A DNA stretch of 11,093 bases, from positions 1-11,093 of the forward strand of contig JAJXYM010000438.1 in the NCBI GenBank assembly GCA_021780585.1, in the 5' to 3' direction. The notes beneath the pieces were generated by a model. The model searched no databases. It was not told the DNA's origin and saw nothing but the letters and a program-made list of their open reading frames with translations. This document shows positions 7,173 through 11,093 of the stretch, piece by piece (positions within the stretch are counted from its first letter, which is position 1; every line of letters starts with the position of its first letter). This DNA comes from Deltaproteobacteria bacterium (lineage in GTDB: Bacteria > Desulfobacterota > Binatia > Binatales > Binataceae). A program made the position numbers and the translations under genes.

Positions 7173-8282
7173 ATGACTCAATTGAAGCTTGGTCGATGGC
7201 TCCGGCGGATTGCCGCGCTGGCGCTCGCGACCGGTCTCGCCGGATGCGACGTCGGCTATATTTCGCGCGCCGCGTACGAGGAGATGCGCCTGCTATGGAA
7301 TCGCCAGCCGATCGCCGACGTGCTGGAGAAAAAGGATTTGCCGGCCGACATTCGCGGGCGGCTCGAAACCACGCTCGCGGTGCGCGAGTTCGCCGCCGAT
7401 CAGCTCGGCCTTGAGGTTGGCGGCGCCTATCGCACCGTCACCAATGTCGATTCCGGCGCGATCGTATGGGTCGTGATGGCGGCCCCGCGCACCTCGCTGG
7501 AACCTTACACCTGGTGGTTTCCGATCGTCGGCGACGTTCCCTACCGCGGCTATTTCAGCCATGACGACGCCAACGCCGAGGCCGCCAGCCTCGAAGCGAA
7601 GGGGCTCGACACCTACGTCCGGCCGGCGATCGCCTTCTCCAGCCTGGGCTTTTTCAACGATCCGCTGCTCTCGAACCTGCTCGCGCTCAAGCGCGTCGAA
7701 CTCGCCGGCGTGATTATCCACGAGCTGTTCCATCGCACCTATTTTCTCGAAAGCGACGTGATGTTCGATGAATCGGCCGCGACCTTCGTCGGCGGGCGCG
7801 GCGCGATCGCGTTCTACGCGGCCACCCGGGGCGCGCACTCCGCCGACGCCGAAGCCGCGCGCGGAATTTACCAGAGCGATCTGAAATTCTCGCTCTTTCT
7901 CCTGCATGAGCAGGCGCGCCTGTTGCGCCTCTACCAGAGCGGCCTGCCCGAAGATGAAATCCTCAAGCGCCGGGCGCCGATCTTCGCGGCGATCGCGGCC
8001 GACTACGGCACGCTCAAGCCGACCCTCTCCGGCCTCGAACGCTTCGATCTGGACAAGGAAAAAATCAACAACGCGGTCCTGCTCAACTACCTGATCTATT
8101 TCCACGATCTGCGCAACTTCAACGCGCTCTACCGGCTCGACCATCGCGACCTGCGCGCGACGATCGAGCGCATTATCGCCCTCGCCAAGGGATCGCCCGC
8201 CGATCCCTTCGGCGCGGTCTGGCGCGCCGCGCGGACCGCACCGCCGTCCACCCCGGCTTCGACCACCCGCGCCAGCAAGTAA
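7173..8282 (+). CDS. Lipoprotein zinc metallo-aminopeptidase (PF10023 'Aminopep' type)
   Basis: The protein has 369 residues from the ATG at 7173. A TTG at 7149 overlapping the upstream stop is possible, but it would put eight extra residues before a well-formed signal. The N-terminus has Lys/Arg residues, a hydrophobic run, and the lipobox Leu22-Ala-Gly-Cys25, so it should be lipidated at Cys25. Asp26 follows, which in E. coli would favour inner-membrane retention. The catalytic centre is HELFH (183-187), an HExxH zinc motif, with 'FDESAATFVG' giving Glu200 as the likely third ligand. This matches the predicted aminopeptidase family PF10023, known to me only as a prediction and not characterised. 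It is the last gene of the run, 20 bp after the exporter. The C-terminal ~20 residues are Pro/Thr/Ala-rich and probably disordered. The peptide substrate is unknown. Confidence 0.85.
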   Translation: MTQLKLGRWLRRIAALALATGLAGCDVGYISRAAYEEMRLLWNRQPIADVLEKKDLPADIRGRLETTLAVREFAADQLGLEVGGAYRTVTNVDSGAIVWVVMAAPRTSLEPYTWWFPIVGDVPYRGYFSHDDANAEAASLEAKGLDTYVRPAIAFSSLGFFNDPLLSNLLALKRVELAGVIIHELFHRTYFLESDVMFDESAATFVGGRGAIAFYAATRGAHSADAEAARGIYQSDLKFSLFLLHEQARLLRLYQSGLPEDEILKRRAPIFAAIAADYGTLKPTLSGLERFDLDKEKINNAVLLNYLIYFHDLRNFNALYRLDHRDLRATIERIIALAKGSPADPFGAVWRAARTAPPSTPASTTRASK

Positions 8283-8290
8283 CGCCCCCC

Positions 8291-8321
8291 GCGGTCGGCG
8301 CGGTGGCGACGCCCTGACCGC
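8291..8321. terminator. Hairpin after the five-gene run, possible bidirectional terminator
   Basis: GCGGTCGGCG (8291-8300) pairs with CGCC (8310-8313) and GACCGC (8316-8321), giving 10 base pairs with a 2-nt bulge and a 9-nt loop. It begins 8 bp after the aminopeptidase stop and lies between two convergent genes. There is no T-run on either strand, so it is not a classical intrinsic terminator. In such GC-rich sequence a hairpin of this size could also be chance. Confidence 0.35.
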
Positions 8322-8376
8322 CCACGCCTGATTGCGCACGATTGGCCGGCGTCGCTTTCGCCGTTCGCGCCCGCCG

Positions 8377-9006
8377 TTACAGCGCCGCGAGCAGCGCCGC
8401 GATTTCCGCTTGCAGTTCCGGCTCGAAGCCGCCGAAAAAATGGTCCGCGCCGGCGATTATGCGGAGTTGTGCGCGCCCGTCCAATTTCTCATGTAACGCT
8501 TTAAGTTTCACCGCCGGACAATACCCGTCCTGATCCCCCGCCACGAGCATCACCGGCCCCGCGAACCGCTCCAATGCCGCCGGATCCGCCATCGCAATCG
8601 GCAACGCGACGAGCAGGAGCGCCGCCAAATCGGGGATCTTCGGCGCCGCCGCCAACGCCGCCATCGCGCCGAACGAATAGCCCGCCAGCACCGCTCCACC
8701 CGCCGCCACGCCCGGCTGCGCCGTCAGCCACTTGACCGCCGCGACCGCGTCGTCGGCTTCGCCGCGACCGTTGTCGTGTTCGCCCTCGCTCTGGCCGACG
8801 CCGCGAAAATTGAAGCGCAGCGTCGCCCATCCTTTGGACCACATCGCCGCCAGCGCCGCCTCGACCACGTTATTGTGCATCGCGCCGCCGTACAAAGGAT
8901 GCGGATGGCAGACCACGCCGCCACGCGCGCCGGACGCGGCCGGCGGGGCATACAGACCCTCCAGCGTCAGCGCTCCCGAAGCGAAAGTCACCGCCTGCTC
9001 ACGCAT
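8377..9006 (-). CDS. Small alpha/beta hydrolase (COG2945-like, dienelactone-hydrolase superfamily)
   Basis: The protein has 209 residues from the ATG at 9006. A TTG at 9030 is in frame, but it would place the G-rich Shine-Dalgarno tract inside the gene. 'HPHPLYGGAMHNN' (34-46) is the hallmark of this small-hydrolase group. The nucleophile elbow is Gly109-Tyr-Ser111-Phe-Gly113; the acid is probably Asp160 in 'GDQDGYCP' and the catalytic base His189 in 'GADHFF'. 'FNFRGVGQSEG' (65-75) is the usual loop after strand 4. All triad residues are present, so the enzyme should be active, probably as a cytoplasmic esterase or thioesterase; no substrate can be assigned. There is no signal peptide. It is transcribed convergently with the aminopeptidase and divergently from the Mut7-C gene, so it is likely a single-gene unit. 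Confidence 0.9.
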   Translation of the reverse strand: MREQAVTFASGALTLEGLYAPPAASGARGGVVCHPHPLYGGAMHNNVVEAALAAMWSKGWATLRFNFRGVGQSEGEHDNGRGEADDAVAAVKWLTAQPGVAAGGAVLAGYSFGAMAALAAAPKIPDLAALLLVALPIAMADPAALERFAGPVMLVAGDQDGYCPAVKLKALHEKLDGRAQLRIIAGADHFFGGFEPELQAEIAALLAAL

Positions 9007-9012
9007 CGCGCA

Positions 9013-9020
9013 CCCCCCCC
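9013..9020 (-). promoter_or_regulatory. G-tract Shine-Dalgarno of the alpha/beta hydrolase
   Basis: On the minus strand A followed by eight G residues stands 6 nt before the ATG at 9006, a position right for ribosome binding. It is the main reason to choose 9006 over the upstream TTG. The homopolymer is prone to slippage, and length changes would alter spacing rather than reading frame. Confidence 0.5.
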
Positions 9021-9041
9021 TAAAGTTCAAGCGTTACTTTA
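9021..9041. promoter_or_regulatory. AT-rich inverted repeat in the divergent promoter region, possible operator
   Basis: TAAAGT (9021-9026) and ACTTTA (9036-9041) are perfect inverted arms around 9 nt, standing out in otherwise GC-rich sequence. The repeat lies between the hydrolase start and the -10 elements of the Mut7-C gene. It could be a repressor site or overlap the hydrolase promoter. With 6-bp arms it may also be chance. Confidence 0.3.
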
Positions 9042-9079
9042 AGTCTCGATCGGTCCGACAACCGTTGTCCCGGCCCTGC

Positions 9080-9090
9080 TATACTATATC
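9080..9090 (+). promoter_or_regulatory. Putative -10 region (TATACT, overlapping TATATC) of the Mut7-C gene
   Basis: TATACT at 9080-9085 matches the sigma-70 -10 consensus at 5 of 6 positions and is one of very few such AT-rich strings in the window. The next run, TATATC at 9085-9090, is an alternative. A partial -35 (CCGACA, 9055-9060) lies 19 bp upstream of TATACT. The ATG is at 9099, so the 5' leader would be under about 10 nt or absent, and no Shine-Dalgarno is seen. Confidence 0.45.
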
Positions 9091-9098
9091 CCTCGGCC

Positions 9099-9617
9099 AT
9101 GACGGAACCTGACGTATCGCCGCGCTTCGCCGCCGACCGCACCCTGGGCCGGCTCGCCAAATGGCTGCGCCTGCTCGGCGCCGACGTGCTCCGCGACGAC
9201 CGGCTGACGGCCGCGCAATTGCTCCATCGGGCGCGCGCCGACGGCCGCATCATGCTCACGCGCGACAAGCGGATCCGCACCGCGCCCGACGTGGTTTATC
9301 TCGCCAGTCACGATTTTCGCGAGCAGTTGCGAGAGGTCCTCGCCCGATACCGGTTCGATCCCTGTCGGCGGGCGTTCACGCGATGCGCCGTGTGCAATGG
9401 CGAATTGCGCATCGTCGGCCGCGACGCGCTTCGCCGCCGCGTTCCGCCCTTCGTTTACGCCAGCAATGAGACCTTCGCGGTATGCGACGGATGCGGCCGC
9501 GTCTACTGGAACGCGACCCATCCCGAGCGGATGCGACGCGAAATCGCGGCGCTGGCGGCCGCGCCCACCGCGGATGAGGGCGACGGCGGTTTGGCGCGAT
9601 CGTCGGTGAAGGGTTAG
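9099..9617 (+). CDS. Mut7-C RNase (PIN-like) domain protein with C-terminal zinc ribbon
   Basis: The protein has 172 residues. The opening 'RFAADRTLGRLAKWLRLLGADV' and the later 'ADGRIMLTRDKR' are diagnostic of Mut7-C (PF01927), a PIN-like fold predicted to be a ribonuclease, with acidic residues in the 'FAADRTLG' and 'LTRDKR' segments. A zinc ribbon follows: Cys96-x2-Cys99 ('CAVCN') and Cys129-x2-Cys132 ('CDGCGRVYW'), then the typical 'YWNATHPERM' ending. The family is named after the C-terminal part of the MUT-7 exonuclease; the bacterial stand-alone proteins have no firmly established target that I know of. The last ~20 residues are low-complexity. It is probably co-transcribed with the methyltransferase that starts 9 bp after its stop. 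Length and residues are normal for the family. Confidence 0.9.
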   Translation: MTEPDVSPRFAADRTLGRLAKWLRLLGADVLRDDRLTAAQLLHRARADGRIMLTRDKRIRTAPDVVYLASHDFREQLREVLARYRFDPCRRAFTRCAVCNGELRIVGRDALRRRVPPFVYASNETFAVCDGCGRVYWNATHPERMRREIAALAAAPTADEGDGGLARSSVKG

Positions 9618-9626
9618 GCTTTGGTC

Positions 9627-10292
9627 ATGACCGCTGACGGTAAATTTCTCCGGCTTGACGCCGAACTGTACGACTATCTGATTAACCACGGCCATAACGG
9701 CGACCCGCTCCTGCGTGAGCTCGCCGAGGAGACCGCGCGCAAGCTCGGCCGGATGAGCATGATGCAGATCGCGCCCGAGCAGGGCGCGCTGATGACGATT
9801 CTGGCGCGCGCGATCGGCGCCCGCACGGCGATCGAAATCGGCACGTTCACCGGCTACAGCTCGATTTGCATCGCGCGCGCCCTTCCCGCCGACGGCCATC
9901 TGACGTGCTGCGACGTGAGCGAGGAATGGACCGCGATCGCGCGCAAATACTGGGAGCGCGCGGGTGTCGCCGGGAAAATCACGCTCACGCTCGGACCGGC
10001 GCTCGCGACGCTGCGCGCGATTCCCGCCGATCAAACGCTCGATTTCGCGTTTATCGACGCCGACAAAACCAACTATCGCAATTACTATGAGGAAGTTCTC
10101 GCGCGGATGCGCCCGAACGGGTTGATCCTGATCGACAACGTGCTCTGGAACGGAGCCGTGATCAATCCGCGCAGCCAGACCGACGACACCCGCGCGATCC
10201 GCGCGCTCAACGACTTTATCGCCGCCGATCGCCGCGTCGACGCGGTGATGATTCCGGTGTCGGACGGCCTCACGATCTGCCGCAAACGCTGA
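9627..10292 (+). CDS. Class I SAM-dependent O-methyltransferase, CCoAOMT-like (Methyltransf_3)
   Basis: The protein has 221 residues from the ATG at 9627; a TTG two codons upstream is also in frame. SAM motif I is EIGTFTGYSS (70-79). 'FIDADKTNYRNYYEE' (142-156) and 'LIDNVLWNG' (168-176) supply the divalent-metal ligands Asp144, Asp170 and Asn171 expected for caffeoyl-CoA/catechol O-methyltransferases. The family methylates a hydroxyl of a catechol-type substrate using SAM and Mg2+; bacterial members are often promiscuous and the substrate cannot be read here. The protein should be a soluble cytoplasmic dimer. It begins 9 bp after the Mut7-C gene with only a weak ribosome-binding sequence, so translational coupling is plausible, though the two functions have no known link. 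Confidence 0.92.
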   Translation: MTADGKFLRLDAELYDYLINHGHNGDPLLRELAEETARKLGRMSMMQIAPEQGALMTILARAIGARTAIEIGTFTGYSSICIARALPADGHLTCCDVSEEWTAIARKYWERAGVAGKITLTLGPALATLRAIPADQTLDFAFIDADKTNYRNYYEEVLARMRPNGLILIDNVLWNGAVINPRSQTDDTRAIRALNDFIAADRRVDAVMIPVSDGLTICRKR

Positions 10293-10331
10293 TTCGGCGC
10301 CGCCACGCGCCCGCGCGCGTCGCCACCCCTC

Positions 10332-10336
10332 GGGAG
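10332..10336 (+). promoter_or_regulatory. Shine-Dalgarno GGGAG of the BKACE gene
   Basis: GGGAG ends 7 nt before the ATG at 10344, good spacing that supports this start. The 51-bp gap after the methyltransferase also holds a small hairpin (ACGCGC/GCGCGT around 4 nt, near 10304-10319) without a T-run. Confidence 0.45.
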
Positions 10337-10343
10337 CATCGGG

Positions 10344-11093
10344 ATGGACAAGCTGATAATCGAAGTGCGGATCAATGAATACGCCTCGCGCAGGCGCAAT
10401 GCCCACGTGCCCTTCAGTCCCGAGGAGATCTGCGCGGACGCGCTGGAATGCTGGCGCGCGGGCGCCGCAATCATCCATTATCACGCGCGCGAGCCGGTCT
10501 CCGGCGCGCCCTCCGCCCACGCCGAGGACTACGCCGCCACCGCGCGCCGCATCAAGGCCGCCAGCGATCTGCTGATCATGCCGACGCTGGGCGCATGGAC
10601 GCTGCCGTCGCCGGAGGCGCGGATGAGCCATATCGTCGCGATGGCGCAAGATCCGGCGACCCGGCCCGACTTCGCGCCGATCGATATGGGCACCAGCAAT
10701 GTCGACGCCTACGACGCGCGCAATCGTCGTTTCGTATCGGACGAAACCGTCTACCTCAACACCACGCGCACGCTGCAATACTTCGCCCGCACGATCCGCG
10801 CGGCGGGCGTGCGGCCGGTCGCGGTATGGTGGAACGTCAGCGCGATTCGCACCACGGCGGCGTTCGTCGAAGCGGGTCTGTTCGCGGCGCCGGTCTACGG
10901 TCAAATCGTGCTGACCGAGGGCGGCCTGTTCGCCGGTAATCCGGGCACGGTGCGCGGCCTCGAGGCGATGGCGGACTTTATTCCCGACGCGCCGCGGATG
11001 CCGTGGTCGGTGATGTGCGCGGGCGGCAATCTGTTTCCGCTCGCCGGCGCCGCGATCGAACGCGGCGGCCATATCGCGATCGGCCTCGGCGAT
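10344..11093 (+). CDS. BKACE (DUF849) beta-keto acid cleavage enzyme, C-terminus cut by window edge
   Basis: 250 residues are read without a stop to the last base; the family is usually about 270-310 residues, so only a short C-terminal part is missing. 'IIEVRINEYASRR' with Glu12, 'AAIIHYHARE' with His45 and His47, and Glu239 in 'AAIERGGHIAIGLGD' correspond to the Zn2+-binding Glu/His/His/Glu set of the 3-keto-5-aminohexanoate cleavage enzyme Kce. 'MPTLGA', 'DMGTSNVDAYD', 'VYLNTTRTL', 'WWNVSAIRTT' and 'LTEGGLFAGNPGT' are further family blocks. These enzymes condense a beta-keto acid with acetyl-CoA, yielding acetoacetate and a new acyl-CoA. Family members differ in substrate (aminohexanoate, dehydrocarnitine, beta-ketoadipate and others), so the substrate here is open. 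It may be co-transcribed with the methyltransferase. Confidence 0.92.
   Translation, partial: MDKLIIEVRINEYASRRRNAHVPFSPEEICADALECWRAGAAIIHYHAREPVSGAPSAHAEDYAATARRIKAASDLLIMPTLGAWTLPSPEARMSHIVAMAQDPATRPDFAPIDMGTSNVDAYDARNRRFVSDETVYLNTTRTLQYFARTIRAAGVRPVAVWWNVSAIRTTAAFVEAGLFAAPVYGQIVLTEGGLFAGNPGTVRGLEAMADFIPDAPRMPWSVMCAGGNLFPLAGAAIERGGHIAIGLGD

Noticed and set aside
8493..8508. A 16-bp segment inside the hydrolase gene matching, inverted, 14 of 16 bases at 9023-9038
   Set aside because: A match of this quality is expected by chance among all pairs in 11 kb, and the segment is explained as coding sequence (KLKAL).
9065..9085. TTGTCC as a -35 for the TATACT -10 of the Mut7-C gene
   Set aside because: The gap is only 9 bp (14 bp to the overlapping TATATC), too short for a sigma-70 promoter.
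10304..10319. Hairpin between the methyltransferase and BKACE genes as a terminator
   Set aside because: Only 6-bp GC arms and no T-run; such hairpins are common by chance at this base composition.
9084..11072. A 662-codon open frame on the minus strand opposite the Mut7-C, methyltransferase and BKACE genes, and similar long ones opposite both ABC genes
   Set aside because: GC-rich codon use removes the trinucleotides that would be stops on the other strand. The translations are Arg/Ala/Asp-rich without motifs, while the opposite strand encodes clear conserved families.

Overview
The window is very GC-rich and densely coding. It carries eight complete genes and two genes cut by the window edges. 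The gene content (an LPS-core-type glycosyltransferase, an MdlAB/MsbA-like exporter pair, a lipoprotein with a lipobox) points to a Gram-negative bacterium. The C/G-ending codons, the BKACE and DUF4838 families and the dispersed palindromes of the 'GCCGGG..CCCGGC' type would suit an uncultured soil or subsurface lineage such as Binatota or a relative. That lineage guess is weak inference; Gram-negative is well supported.

Layout. Positions 1-1449 (minus strand) hold most of a DUF4838 family protein, a glycoside-hydrolase-like TIM-barrel family. Its C-terminus lies beyond the window start. Positions 1450-1641 form a divergent intergenic region holding a compact repeat array: three 28-bp direct repeats at an exact 61-bp period, separated by two 33-bp hairpin units in opposite orientation. 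Positions 1642-8282 (plus strand) look like one operon: Mrp-type Fe-S P-loop ATPase, WaaE/KdtX-like glycosyltransferase (4-bp overlap), two ABC half-exporters 5 bp apart, and a lipoprotein metallo-aminopeptidase (PF10023 type) 20 bp further on. A hairpin follows at 8291-8321. On the opposite strand, 9006-8377 encodes a small alpha/beta hydrolase. From a divergent promoter region (9007-9098) a Mut7-C RNase-domain protein and a CCoAOMT-type O-methyltransferase are read rightwards. A BKACE (DUF849) beta-keto acid cleavage enzyme follows and runs off the right end.

How the genes fit together. The glycosyltransferase and the two ABC half-transporters are a plausible envelope glycolipid module. The ABC pair has the signature of an obligate heterodimer: one subunit has Asp in place of the catalytic Glu and LSGGQ, the other has canonical DE and LSAGQ. 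This predicts one degenerate and one hydrolytic ATP site. Mrp at the head of the operon and the lipoprotein peptidase at its end have no obvious mechanistic link to glycolipid export, which makes the set worth comparing across genomes. The right-hand genes look like ordinary, mostly unrelated metabolic genes.

No tRNA, rRNA, transposase or integrase was seen. The most unusual structure is the CRISPR-like spacing of the repeat array, although its 'spacers' are related palindromes and no cas gene is present. It is better read as a composite of REP-like dispersed elements.
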